A program made the position numbers and the translations under genes. This document shows positions 1-10,610 of a stretch of 64,000 bases of DNA, piece by piece. Origin of the DNA: Ixodes scapularis. Lineage: Eukaryota; Arthropoda; Arachnida; Ixodida; Ixodidae. How positions within the stretch are numbered: the stretch's first letter is position 1; each line of letters starts with the position of its first letter. The notes beneath the pieces were generated by a model that had not been told where the DNA came from, did not search any database, and was given only the letters and a program-made list of their open reading frames with translations. The stretch is taken from NCBI RefSeq assembly GCF_016920785.2, contig NW_024609839.1, forward strand, positions 23,685,085 through 23,749,084, read 5' to 3'.

Positions 1-280
1 TCAAAAACAGGCACCAGGTGTACGAATCCAAGAAAAAGAATGTCGTCGACAAATGGATATTCTCCGCATCAGAGCACGGGAAAAGTTCGTGCGATGAAGA
101 GGGCGGCGGGCTCAAGCACCAGGCATCCAGGCATCCAAGCACCAGGCATACTCCGTAACGAACGCCCAAAGCCTTGTTGAGGCACTCAGTCGGAAAGTCA
201 AAGGGATCGTTCTACTCTCAATTACCAAAGAAAAGCTGTTTGGCAGTTTGACAGGAGCCTACCTCAACGGCGCCGTGTAG
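1..280 (+). pseudogene. Remnant of a transposon-linked hypothetical protein
   Basis: Frame 3 reads from position 3 through a stretch containing KWIFSASEHGKSSCDEEGGG, and after a small disruption frame 2 continues from 149 to a stop at 278-280 with ALSRKVKGIVLLSITKEK. The order W-x-F-x-A-x-x-HGK-x-x-CD-x-x-GG followed by a K-G-I-x-L-x-x-x-x-KE segment resembles, from memory, the C-terminal part of repetitive hypothetical proteins found in tick and cnidarian genomes. A small repeat of GCACCAGGCATCC units near 117-147 marks the frame break. The upstream part lies outside the window. No catalytic assignment is possible. Confidence 0.4.
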
Positions 281-392
281 CGCCGTCTGCGGTGCGAGAA
301 GACAATAGAATAAGCAAGTCAAAATAGTGAAAGAAAAAAAATAAGCTTCAGCTTTCAGCCGAGGTTGGAAATTTTAATTGCGGTTGCGGTTG

Positions 393-634
393 CTAGCGGT
401 TGCGGAACGCGATGATAATAGGGAGTTTCCGTAGACCGCGTTGCCCCCCCCCCCCCACCCCCCCCCCCCTCAACTAAGCCTTCCGCAGCGAAGAAGCCGC
501 TACTGCGATTACGCGCCGATGGCCTTGACTGTAGAGTTCCGGGTAACGTAGCGGGTTGCGGAAAGCGTTGCGGGACGGCGAAAATGATCTACGAAAACTC
601 CCTCATCTAATCATCCGCGTTCCGCAGCCGCTAG
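393..634. mobile_element. TA-flanked inverted-repeat element (MITE)
   Basis: The left arm starts CTAGCGGTTGCGGAACGCG and the right arm ends CGCGTTCCGCAGCCGCTAG. The similarity continues inward for about 46 bp, including GGGAGTTT and CGTAGA blocks on both arms. The flanking dinucleotide is TA, or the tetranucleotide CTAG, on each side, as for Tc1/mariner-type insertions. The interior has no ORF and includes a run of C at 444-469. Family assignment is inferred from the flanking TA only. Confidence 0.6.
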
Positions 635-2049
635 TCTCGTATTTGCTCCACAAGTGGCAACTTTAGTGCACTACGCTTCTCACGCGCTCAAAGTCTCTCT
701 GAAGATTACTGATACAGTGGTTTTCGATGACGCTCACCAAGTTTCTAATTAGAACGATATGTCTATTTTCAATAATTAAAAAGTTAATTAACGAATTTTA
801 ATTATTTAGCCGACTGATCGTTACGATTATTCCCCTACATTATGCACCCCTTGGCCGCATGACTCACCTGCACAAACAGCAGAAGTGTAACTTTCATGGC
901 TTTTTTTTTAAAAAATCTGTTTAGCTTTAAAAAAAAACACTCGGTACACATAGTTTATTAGCTTGAGCCCATGAACATTCGCGTACAACTTCGTTGACCT
1001 TTCCTTTTCTGTCTTACAACTAAATATATTTACACAGAGGTAACAGTCACAGAATGCATGCAAGAACCCACCTGCAGAAACGATAGTCAAGTCTGTCAGT
1101 CTTCCGCATATTTCCGATCGCCGTATCCCAGATGAGTGGGCGCGCTTCAAGTGAAAACTAAAATGTTGCTTGGATTTCCTATACTTCTAGTGATTGAAGG
1201 GCCTCGTAGGAAACATGCATGAGGAAAAAGATCACCCAGTTCCGATGTGCCGATTTGGCCAACTTCGGGTCGGCGTATGCGAGCCATCCGCGCTTCTGCG
1301 CAGGTCGCAACGATAACAGGGAGCAGAGAAAACCATTGCAGCTAGCACGGGTAGAACACAGGCGCCGCGGATTACGCAATTCCTCCGGGAGAAGGGCTTT
1401 CCGATGGACTCGGGCAGACGGAGAACGTTGGGCGTATGGTGATCGAGGTCATCTTCTACCGCAGCGCGTTAAAATTTAGCGGCGAAAACCCGAACTTCGT
1501 ACAAGTGGTAACAATGTAGAATTGGCAGCGAATGGCACCTCAACTTGGTCAACCTAGGAACCTCGAAGCTGCATCCGGCTGATGCAGTCACAAACTATAT
1601 GAACAAGGCCAGGAAAACGCATGGCTCCGAAGACCTCCAGTGGAAAGGAAGGAAGATCAGCTATCATCGAGGCTATTCAGTGAACGAGCGGCATTTCAGC
1701 AGCTGCTACACTTTCGTAGTGGCTCCCTACTTCATCGGCGGCATTTCTCTCACGAACGTGCTATCAACGACCGAAAACTGAACACTCAACAGGCGTACGG
1801 GCTGAATTCAGCCATGCTTAAATTTGCCTTTTGTCGCAGAACTTTTTCTCTCCTCCTTGAATCTTGCTTAAAAAGGACCCATTACGTCAGTTAAAACCTG
1901 CTGTGGAAATGCTGAAGACTGTAGGCGTTCCAATTAAGCTTTGAAACTATTTTTTTTTTTTTTTACTTTGAGAAAATATGATTTTTTTAATGCCGAGCCT
2001 AGGATAGACAAAGCCCTTGCTTAACACTTTGGAATGTGATGACGTATCC
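635..2049. other. No gene recognised
   Basis: This stretch holds AT-rich sequence around 750-830 and short chance frames at 1219-1894. I see no domain, splice-supported exon or repeat boundary. Confidence 0.5.
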
Positions 2050-3040
2050 TTTTTTAGTGCAGAGACAAAGACCAGCACAAAGGATTTTAATGAAGAGACA
2101 ACGAGATATCTAAACACTGTAAGGATGCATCCTCGAGTTTACCAAAAGTGGATTTAAGACCACAACCACATTTGTCAAACACATCCAAAATCAGGTCTAC
2201 AAAATTTTGTTTTGTGTTTTTAGAGTACACAATTAGGAAATCATCGACAGCGGAAAACGTTTTTTTATGGGAAGGGTTCTAAGATAGTCTTCAATAGCCT
2301 TATCTAACTTAACAAAAAAATATCACTCAGAAGAAGAGCTACGAACGACCCAACGCAGACCCCGGAATCTTGTATGTAAAGTCCGTTACTTTATCCAATG
2401 TAAATGGAATTCAATTAACACTACAAAAGCTTCAGAAACGATTTTGTGGATACACAACTGTCATTTTGAAGTATAGATCTCCGTTATTCTCAATACATGA
2501 TTGAACTGAGATGAGTAAAGTGTCATAAGGAAGAGAGTCGAAGAGGACCCGGCCGTCTACACTGAAAACTCTATGATTGCTGCAGTTGTCAGACTTCAAA
2601 AATTTGATCACTGTTTCAAAATTACGGACCATAGAATGATGGGCACGGGGTAGGCTGGATAGCTGCTATTGAAGAATAGCCGCAGCCTGGATCTGCCGCG
2701 TGCCATGTTCAGTGACAGTAGCAGAAAATGGGCACGCATCCTGATGTGTTTTTGAGCTGAAGAGTACCTCTACGTACAACCCTTATACTTTTTTTTTATA
2801 TTGTTAGCTAGCCTGGTCAACGACATTTACTCTCAAAGTGCTATAGTGTCTGATACTTGACTGCCTTCAAGGTAGTGCGAACCGGTATAAACGTTCTATT
2901 CCTCAGCACGACTGGCTCTCTCTTGATACATTTCTCTCGACAAAAGCACGAACGATCCTTCCTTGTCTGCTTCTAAGACACGCAGCTGATTATCAACAGC
3001 AAAATTAACCAGTAGACGAGGATCAAATAATTTCTTGCGT
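2050..3040 (-). pseudogene. Penelope-like element reverse transcriptase fragment
   Basis: Read on the minus strand with frame changes, the segment gives a Penelope-type series: LEADKEGSFVLL near 2985-2950, TEHGTRQIQAA near 2710-2680, an RT block with SVDGRVLFDSLPYDTLL near 2560-2510, a G-S-x-V-A-P-like block near 2360, and an AVDDFLIVYSKNTKQN box near 2250-2210 where YVDD would be expected. There are several stops and frameshifts, and the first residue of the YVDD box is lost. No GIY-YIG domain follows. The assignment rests on motif order and spacing; a diverged RT of another class is less likely. Confidence 0.6.
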
Positions 3041-3215
3041 TGCTTGCCCAGGATCAGAAAAGCATCCACACATTCCGAGACGAAACATGGTCTTACGTCT
3101 TCATTGGCCTTGTTGTTTATGCTTCAGGAGAGTGCCAAGAGTTGAGGAGGTTGGGAGTAGGCTACAGAAATTTCGACCAAGTTTTAGAACCTTTCCAACT
3201 GAAGGTGCGACGTGT

Positions 3216-3255
3216 GTGTCACTGAAGTGGTAAAATGTCACTGAAGTGGTAAAGC
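3216..3255. repeat. Two direct copies of a ~20-bp unit
   Basis: TGTCACTGAAGTGGTAAA occurs twice in direct succession. It is a simple local duplication of no assigned function. Confidence 0.8.
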
Positions 3256-3497
3256 ACAAACCGTCCATCACAAAAGGTTTGGTGTCCACAAGCACCTCGT
3301 CTAAACACTCGGTCCGGCCAAGCGCGGGGACGTTAAACAGTCGTCGGCGGAACAGCAGGCGACATCTCCCGTCATCACACCGAAACTACCGCCCGCAAAA
3401 GCGGACACCGACATAAATCTTTCACGAAGAGACGTAACCCGGAGCAGAAAAATGACTGCGAGAAGCCGGCAAAAGCCAAGGCAATGGTGTAGCCAGC

Positions 3498-3541
3498 GGG
3501 GAGGCTTATGGGGGCTTCATTACCCATAAGCCTTCCCCCCT
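3498..3541. repeat. Short hairpin
   Basis: GGGGAGGCTTATGGG is followed after a short loop by CCCATAAGCCTTCCCC, giving a stem of about 15 bp. No T-tract or other context makes it a terminator. Confidence 0.6.
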
Positions 3542-3958
3542 CCCCGAAACCCAACAGGCACCGACCAACACCGACGTCCCCAGCGCCGAAAACAGCGTTC
3601 GTAGTCAAGCACACAAAGAGCACGTGATCACCGGCGGGAATGAGGCTCGCTTCGTGATTGGCTACTCCCTCAATACGGGCGCCTACGTCAGAATACGGGC
3701 ACCCGAAAAAGTTGGAATATTTGAACTCTAATTATTTTAACCAGAACACGTAAAAATGGAGCGATGACGTGAGAACCGGAAGCGGGCACCTCTACGTGTT
3801 CCGGTGCACGAATGCGAAATAAATACACGTCGGTTTGGACCGCGCTTTGTGTGTGTAGCACAATATAGTCGGAATGATTGAAACCAAAACTATCAAGAGG
3901 AAAATGGTTTGATCATTTACCGTCATCCACGAGTCACACTCGCCTCTGCCGCTCCTCC

Positions 3959-3998
3959 TCCGGAAGTGACGTCACACCTTTGAAGCGAACGGGGTAAG
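3959..3998 (+). promoter_or_regulatory. ETS-CRE composite motif followed by a possible splice donor
   Basis: CCGGAAGTGACGTCAC combines an ETS site (CCGGAAGT) with a cAMP-response element (TGACGTCA). This arrangement is common in animal core promoters. It is followed about 30 bp later by GGGTAAGC, which fits a 5' splice donor, so a short non-coding first exon on the plus strand is possible. No downstream coding exon could be tied to it, and the site could be chance or part of a repeat. Confidence 0.3.
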
Positions 3999-4205
3999 CA
4001 CCTTCCTGTAGCGTTGCCGTTTGTGTCTACTTTGCGCCTAATTGGCTACTTTCGAGCGTGTCTGTAACAACGGTTGCCCAATGTTCCACTCCGACTTCCA
4101 AGGCTCAAATCGAATTCTATGTTTGTACAGCGAGAGACTGAAAACAGTTGTCTTCCTCTTTATTCCTTTGTCATATTGCCGCGCGTGTAGCTGGTCAAGT
4201 GGGCA

Positions 4206-4290
4206 GCACGGCCGTGGCCTAACGGTTATCATGCTTGCCTCCCACGCGAAGAGCCAGGGCTCGATTCCTGGGCGCGACGCGTCTTTTATT
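4206..4290 (+). ncRNA. tRNA-like sequence with pol III A and B boxes, probably a SINE head
   Basis: A perfect A-box match, TGGCCTAACGG (4215-4225), precedes a near-perfect B box, GGCTCGATTCC (4258-4268), at a tRNA-like spacing. The part between them, CTTGCCTCCCACGCGAA, looks like a tRNA-Gly(CCC) anticodon arm with one mismatched pair. The T arm CCAGG/CCTGG pairs but its loop is one base too long, and the acceptor ends do not pair. It therefore looks like a tRNA-derived SINE head or tRNA pseudogene. Its body would be displaced by the LTR-like segment that begins at 4307. Confidence 0.5.
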
Positions 4291-4306
4291 TATTCTTACA
4301 ATTTAC

Positions 4307-4595
4307 TGTCCTGGTATATTCGAGAACTCTGTTGCATGTTCGAGGTTAGAATGTTCTATGCGCGAACCTTCCACGCCGATTGTTCGAGAAGCCCACGCGT
4401 GTACAAAAGGGGCTCCGCGTGGCTAACCGCAGTCAGTCTCGCCCCAGCGCTCGATCCTGCGGTTTCGCCGACATCGACGCCCGCGAATCTCTGCTGTTTT
4501 CTTCTCTTCCCTTTTTGTTTTGGGCACAAGTTTGCCCCATTAAACGTTTAGTTTCTTTAGTTATCATCGCCTCATCAACTGTCATTCGTGACAAT
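4307..4595 (+). mobile_element. Possible solo LTR
   Basis: The segment begins TGTCCTGGTATATTCGAG and ends GTGACA(AT). It is flanked by ATTTAC at 4301-4306 and again at 4596-4601, a possible 6-bp target duplication. Inside are a TATA-like TACAAAAGG near 4400 and a CATTAAAC polyadenylation-like signal near 4540, in the order expected of an LTR. No internal retroelement region or second LTR is visible here. The exact 3' end is uncertain by two bases. Confidence 0.4.
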
Positions 4596-4634
4596 ATTTA
4601 CCAGTAAAGCGGAGATTTGGGCTAGCTGTTTCAT

Positions 4635-4753
4635 TGCAAACAAAAAGCGCCGAAAACATACAGGGACACAGACGAAGGGAAGCAGGACAAGGCGCCTTGT
4701 CCTGTTTCCCTTCGTCTGTGTCCCTGTATTTTTTTCGGCGCTTTTTGTTTGCA
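4635..4753. mobile_element. Foldback element
   Basis: A nearly perfect palindrome of about 119 bp. The left arm starts TGCAAACAAAAAGCGCCGAA and the right arm ends with its complement. The centre is AGGCGCCT, so there is almost no loop. It contains ACAGGGACACAGACGAAGG, which resembles the foldback at 32800-32867. There is no coding capacity. Confidence 0.75.
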
Positions 4754-4759
4754 TATTTA

Positions 4760-6825
4760 CCATGCCCATTTCTTAACGCTTTATGTACACCTCTCCCCGC
4801 TATAATGCTCTCAAGAATGGAGCCGAATCAAATGTATATAAATAAGTAAACACAGAAACCATTTCGAATGCCTAAAGTCGTGCCTGTATAATGAGACTAC
4901 CACCTCACTCTCCTGGATGTTCTCCTCATTGATCCAGAATAACAAATCCGGCACTTAAATTCAGTTTCTGCCACCACGGGAAATACAACCCGCCCATAAA
5001 TGGTCACACGTCGAGAATGATGCGGCAGCTCCTCCCAGCTCTTTCCACTTTAGCAGAGAGAACGCTGGAGAGGAGGTCACTTCTGGCACGGAGTGGCAGC
5101 TGACGAGAGTCTTCCTGGGGCATGCCCTTTCCCAACGTTGCCGAAGGGGCTCTGAAAATCCTGCCTCTTCTCATATCAAACGGGGACTCTACGCTGGTGT
5201 TTTCTCAAGCTTCCAAAAACAAATATTGAACTAAAAAACTCGACAAAGCCGGACGTCTATTCTGACAATCCTGAGTCTGAGAATGTTGTCTCAGAGTTGT
5301 GTCAATTTTGACACAACTCTTGACCTCCCAATCGGGCTCCTTAAAAATTAACCTCAATTACCCTCGCTGTGGAAGCTCTTATTCACATTCACTAATTGTG
5401 TACATTTCTTTTTTCTCAATTTAATTGCCTTTTTTTAGAAATACGGTAACGGCAAATAAAAAAACTTTTGGCTACATTTCAGTTCTGTTTTGGCTAATTT
5501 CATCAACCACCCAACGGCAACAAAACCTTCTTGTTCCGCCTGCACCAGTATCCTAGCAACAGAATTAATCATCACTCAGATATAGCCTTCTATTTGTGTT
5601 TCTGAAACGAGACTTTCTCCAGACCATAAAAGATTCCACGTAGACAGCTCTAAAACGTATTTGTGTCTTTTGAATGGTTAGTCTTTATTCTGTCTTTTAA
5701 AAGCAATTTCGTGTAACAGGAAACATACCACGTTCACTGTCTTACGAATGAAGTTGGTTTATTGTTGGCACTATTGAGCCGAATTAAAGAGATGTTTTAT
5801 GGTCACTTTAGGATTCCCACCACCATTTCACCTCCTTTCTTTTCAATGCGTGTTGGCTCCGACAAGCCCAGCAATGTCACCGCCTCATTTCGGTCCGCCA
5901 TGGCTTCCTGGAAATCACAAGCCTCCAATAAGTTATGTCACGACAAAAATTCACCGCAGGTAAAAATAGGACTATGGGTTTCCTGCATCACCCGGTCACG
6001 ACAGTCATAATCAATCACAAAACGAAAAAAGCATTCAAAGTAAGCCATGCCCGCCTGTTCAACAAAGAAAATCTTTAGCGTGCAGAGCTCAGACACTGCG
6101 AGAGTAGCTCGGGCGGGAAAAGAAAGATTGAGCAAACATCAAAATTCTCTTTCTGTCCGAAGAAAATGGTAAATACTTTACTAGTAGAATATATTTTACT
6201 CTCCTCATTTGCATTTCACAACACGCCTGCAGCCCCAAATCCTTCCCTAGCGGCGTGGCAACGCACGTCCGAAAGAACGCGTGAGCATATCCACGCTGTC
6301 GCGCATTCACTCGGCACCGCGGGAGGGGGCTGCTGCCGACGCACCGACATATCGGATTCGCCAAGGCAGCAGAGACGGCTGTTCCCGCCCTCTCGAATTG
6401 TGTCCCCGACGATAAATGACGCCGGGCATTCCTCCCAATACAAAGAGGAATGCTCCGATTATGTGCGTGAGTCAACGGTAGCCGCGGGTGTTGCCGCAGC
6501 GCCTTTCGGGAGGCGTGCAGCGAAAGCTCCCGCTGTTAAACCAAAGGATCCAGGGTTCAACTTCCACTGTTGTCCGCTTCGATCGGGGTGAGCATTGTAC
6601 TGTCGTGCGGTCCTGTATCACTCCTGTGTCAAGCACGTTAAGGATTCCACCGAGGTCAGTAGTGGTAGTGCACTAGCAAAATTTCTCACCTGCAGCGTGA
6701 ACTTGTGTCGTCGTAACTCAAAGACAGACCAAAATTATGGCGTCAAAACACGAATGTCTAATTTGACTTTTTTCTTTTTCGGCACGCTTTTTGTAGCGTT
6801 AGCTACACTGGCCGAAGTTGAACAG
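4760..6825. other. No gene recognised
   Basis: Only a small hairpin near 5291-5319 (GAGTTGTGTCAA and its complement) and unsupported frames were found. The frames at 6089-6591 lie in GC-rich sequence and show no domain. Confidence 0.5.
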
Positions 6826-6828
6826 TTT

Positions 6829-6963
6829 CGCGTGGCCCTCATAACGAGCCGTGCTCAATATGCGAGCCGTGCTCATTACGCGGAGCGCGCGACGGCGGCG
6901 GCGGATCTCCGCATAATGAGCACGGCTCACATAATGAGCACGGTTCATTATGAGAGCCACGCG
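6829..6963. repeat. Inverted repeat with duplicated internal motif
   Basis: The arms CGCGTGGCCCTCATAA and TTATGAGAGCCACGCG face each other, and each arm carries two copies of a CATAATGAGCACGGCTCAC-type unit. The loop is GC-rich (GCGCGACGGCGG). The structure could form a long hairpin and is most simply a decayed foldback element. Flanking duplications were not found. Confidence 0.65.
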
Positions 6964-7247
6964 AAGCCGCCACCGCGCGCTCCGCCGCCGCCGCGCCCGC
7001 CTCGCCGGTCTGCGCATTCCAGAGGAGTGACGTCATAGCCGCGGCAGACGCACTGGCGCCGCCGCGTGCCCAGCTGTAGGTCCCCGTTGCGCAGTAGCCA
7101 AGCCTGACGCTGCACCGGAACCGTTTGATGGCGCCTCTAATTTTGTGCGCATAAGCTCACGGTACGTATATCCTGGCATAGCCAAGCTAAGCCACCGCAA
7201 TTTTTTTTAACTTTATGTCGTGTTCCCCGCTTTTGCCATCTAGAGTT

Positions 7248-7255
7248 CTCTCAAG
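7248..7255. repeat. 8-bp target-site duplication, left copy
   Basis: CTCTCAAG immediately precedes the hAT terminus TAGTGATG and recurs after the other terminus at 10603-10610. Confidence 0.85.
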
Positions 7256-10200
7256 TAGTGATGCGAGGGCTCGGAAAAAAACCGGAAATTTTGGAAAAAA
7301 ACTGTATTTTCTGGTTTTTTCCCCGACATAGTATTCGGGAAAAAAACCGAAACCCAAGTTTTTGAAGTATTAACAAATCTATTAAGCAAATTTCTGCAAC
7401 GAACGTTATAATTGATATCGCTGACCTCATCGAAAGGGAAAATGGCCATCACGCTCCTCTGAGTTGAGTTTTGCCGGCAGAGCAGGCGGAAACTTAATCA
7501 TGCTATACTAAACATAATACATCTTTCAGCCCCTAAGAAAACAAAACAGCGCGACGGCGGGGCAAGTGAGGAAACACAATCACCTCGGGTTGTCTGCCGC
7601 CTCACCCCGTCGTTGCACCGTTTGCGTTGTCTAAAAACTATGCAGCAATCATCCCGAATGACCGTTGCTTTACTGTTCAGTGTGAACGCCTTATACGGAG
7701 GAGAAATGACAGTGCTGTCCGAGGCTTGTTGGTAGTGTGTACGCATGTGATGAAGCCGTGTTTCTAAGTCCTCTATGGCGTTTTTCTCGGTCAATAAATT
7801 AATATACGAGACTCTTAATTTAGAGCCGGATCTCCACTACCGCACCAGCATGAACATAGCTTTAAATAACATAACAGCACATAACAGCAGAGTGGCGAAA
7901 TATAGTCGCATATGTCAACCACTGAAGAAATTAATTGCTTTATGTACTATCATGAAGGTAGTGCCATGTTTTAATGCCACGTTAAATAATCATATTCAAA
8001 GGGGAGTGAAGTTTAACAACATTGATGTATTTTGTCATGACCCTTTTCCCTTCTAAGGGTACAACTAGTTCTGCATTAAAGAGTACAGGATCAAACTTCA
8101 AAACCAACATTGGATGAGGTAGATATGCACGCGTTGACTAGATATCTTTTGTAAATTAAGACGGATGTTCCAAAGCAGTGTGTTAGTTAGGGCTATTCTG
8201 ACTCCACGCTTGAGTCATCTCCGTCGTGGTATTTCAGATCAGGGCTCCTGAGCTCGAGATTGGAGCGAACAAACACCAACTTCTGCACTCTGTGTCCTTT
8301 GAGTCGGTTCCTACTTTTGGTGTGGACACCACTGAACTTCGACCAGTTTCGTTCGCACGCAGCGGAGGAGGGCGGGACTTGGAGAAGGCGACAAGCAATT
8401 GGTACCAGGGGTTCAGAGGCACACAGCCCTTGCCACCACGTGGACGGTGGAATATGCTTCGCCGAGTCCTCCAATGCCTTCCTCGACCAAGCACCTGACT
8501 GGACCCGGTATTCGGCGAGATTTGACAACACTTTTCCCACATCGAGACACATCCTTTCTGTTGTCTCTGTGATGTAGTCCATTGCGTGGCATACCTCTTC
8601 GTCACTTAAGCACCGCCCTTCGAACTTCGGGTCGAGCAAATTTGCGGCAGCATGTGCTGGACGGCAAATAAAGTTGCGTCGCTCACGCAAGATTTCTGCT
8701 ACTCTTTCCTTTTCGCCCGTTGTCAAGGCAGAGTTTGGAAGGGCCTCTTCGACTTGTCTTGTTACTTTCAAGAGGATCTCATGGACGTCTGAGAGGACAG
8801 CAGTGTCTGACTCAGCCTCGGAAATAGCACGGGCAACTGGCTGCAACACGTGGAAGGTGATTTGCACATCTCGCCAAAAGTAGTCTTCATCTAATATCGT
8901 TGATCTTATTTCCCTGCTCACTTGAAGCTCCGCAGCGATCACAGTTTTCTGTAAAGCTTCTTTGTTCTTCAGTAAGCCTTCTAGTGACATCAAAATGCCC
9001 GCCCAGCGAGTTTCAGCTGGTAGTTTTAATGTGGTCTGGTTTCCAGCATAGCACTCTTCTTGCCTCTTAGCAAAGTGAGCCGCAACCACGTGAGAGTTTC
9101 TGACATACTTGATTACAGTCTTGGACCTCTTGCAAACTTCTTGCAATGTCACCAGTTTGAGCATGTCCGACAGCAACAAGTTTAGTCCATGAGCACAGCA
9201 TCCAAGAGTAGTGATGCTAGGGTAGCGCAGACTGACGATTGTCCACGCGGCCTTCATGTTGCTTGCATTGTCGGTAACAAGAACGAAAACCTTGTCGGTT
9301 CCAATTTTCTCCACAACCTTCACAATCTCTCCCGCGATGTAGTCTCCTGTGTGCCTGTGATCTTCCGTCTCCACGGCGCTGTAGAAAATAAGCTTCGGTG
9401 TAGCCAACACAAAGTTCAAGATGCTCTCGCCCCGTACATTGGTCCAGCTGTCCGTGAGTACAGTGACGCACAGAGCGGCGTTGACTTTCTCTTCCACCTG
9501 CGTCATCACTCGGGCATACTCGGCCTCCAAGAGTCGTCCACCTAAAGAATGCCTGGAAGGCGGCACGAATGCGGGCCTGAGGAGCTTGAACGCCTCTCGC
9601 GAGTATCTGTTTTCCGTAACTGATAAAGGCGTTCCACTGGCATATATCGCTCGAGCCAGCGCCTCATCAAGCTTGCTTTGACACCCTTGCGTCATTCTGT
9701 CAACGAACGCTTCTATAGAAGTTCGCTGCTTGACATATCTGTCGGCCTCATTTTGAGAGCTTGTGCTTTCATTTTCCACAGGTGCACGCTCTGACCGTAA
9801 AACTTCCACAGATGGGCTCCTGGACCGACATGCCCCAGACTCTGATCTTGTCGGGTCGTCCGATGCTGCAGACCTGATGTCCGGGGGGCACTTCGAGCAC
9901 CTTTCGATGTGCTGCCGCAAGCGAGTTGCGTTGGGAAATTCGTATTTGGCACAGCAAAATCTGCACACCGCTGGCCCCTTACCACTGTTTAGCACGTCAA
10001 AGTTCCTCCAAACGTTGGAGCGCGGCCTCACCATAGCGAACAGCGCACAGTTTTCACGGATCCACGGCGAAAGTCCATACCCGAGAACGATACGCGCGAG
10101 GTTTCAGAAACGGCGCTGTTCAAGCTAAAGCGTTATAGCTGCCCTGGCTGACCTCTCCACGGCGCACAGCACACAGTTTTGACAGCCCCACGGTCCACGG

Positions 10201-10602
10201 CAAGTGTCCACACCAGAGTAAGATGCTCAGAACTTTCACTAAGGGGCTGGGAAAGCTAAAGTGATATGGCTCCTCCGACTGCCCGTCGAGAGCGCGAACG
10301 GCACCGGCGGGAACGAAGAACTGCGTAGGTGCTATCGGTTGTTGCCAGATGAGTAGTCAAAGCTCAGCTAAATTGACAAAAGTTGTCGTAAACGTTAAAA
10401 AAGGTGATATAATATAATAGTTCACCGTAAAACTGGCGGAAATATCTTGCGGTTGTTGACCTCTGTCGATATATTTCGAATCATTACTGAATTATAGCTG
10501 TTGAGAATATTTTTCGAATGTTTTCAAAATTTCCGGAAAAAAACTTGTTTTTTTCGTCGTTTTTTTCCGGCCTTCAAAATTTCCGGAAATTTTACATCTC
10601 TA
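7256..10602 (-). mobile_element. Complete hAT DNA transposon (3,347 bp)
   Basis: The left end is TAGTGATGCGAGGGC and the reverse complement of the right end is TAGAGATGTAAAATTTCC, so the terminal repeats share TAGNGATG. Short subterminal repeats, CCGGAAATTTT and GGAAAAAAAC, occur near both ends and could bind transposase. An exact 8-bp duplication, CTCTCAAG, flanks the element, the length expected for hAT insertions. A single intronless frame on the minus strand encodes the transposase. All these parts agree, so the element is structurally complete. Whether it is active cannot be seen from the sequence. Confidence 0.9.
8193..10034 (-). CDS. hAT family transposase with BED zinc finger
   Basis: This 613-residue intact frame is predicted to excise and reinsert the surrounding element in the nucleus. 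An N-terminal BED finger uses W9, C24, C27, H42 and C46. A linker of about 100 residues is rich in S, E and R. The RNase H-like core has D195 in LTDSW and D255 in VTDNASNM, with CCAHGLNLLL at 279-288 and ETRW at 341-344. The C-terminal dimerisation region has SSAACERNWSKFSG with E561. By comparison with Hermes-type hAT transposases, D195, D255 and E561 are the expected DDE triad and all are present. The core resembles DUF659-type hAT proteins. The start was chosen because it places the BED finger correctly and there is no upstream extension. A domesticated ZBED-like gene is the alternative, but the termini and target duplication argue for a transposon. Confidence 0.92.
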   Translation of the reverse strand: MVRPRSNVWRNFDVLNSGKGPAVCRFCCAKYEFPNATRLRQHIERCSKCPPDIRSAASDDPTRSESGACRSRSPSVEVLRSERAPVENESTSSQNEADRYVKQRTSIEAFVDRMTQGCQSKLDEALARAIYASGTPLSVTENRYSREAFKLLRPAFVPPSRHSLGGRLLEAEYARVMTQVEEKVNAALCVTVLTDSWTNVRGESILNFVLATPKLIFYSAVETEDHRHTGDYIAGEIVKVVEKIGTDKVFVLVTDNASNMKAAWTIVSLRYPSITTLGCCAHGLNLLLSDMLKLVTLQEVCKRSKTVIKYVRNSHVVAAHFAKRQEECYAGNQTTLKLPAETRWAGILMSLEGLLKNKEALQKTVIAAELQVSREIRSTILDEDYFWRDVQITFHVLQPVARAISEAESDTAVLSDVHEILLKVTRQVEEALPNSALTTGEKERVAEILRERRNFICRPAHAAANLLDPKFEGRCLSDEEVCHAMDYITETTERMCLDVGKVLSNLAEYRVQSGAWSRKALEDSAKHIPPSTWWQGLCASEPLVPIACRLLQVPPSSAACERNWSKFSGVHTKSRNRLKGHRVQKLVFVRSNLELRSPDLKYHDGDDSSVESE

Positions 10603-10610
10603 CTCTCAAG
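10603..10610. repeat. 8-bp target-site duplication, right copy
   Basis: CTCTCAAG, identical to 7248-7255, directly follows the right hAT terminus. Confidence 0.85.

Noticed and set aside
6515..6590. tRNA-like B box (GGGTTCAACTTCC)
   Set aside because: No A box at the correct distance and no foldable cloverleaf.
8226..9681. Plus-strand frames across the hAT transposase
   Set aside because: They overlap an intact domain-bearing minus-strand gene and show no domain of their own.
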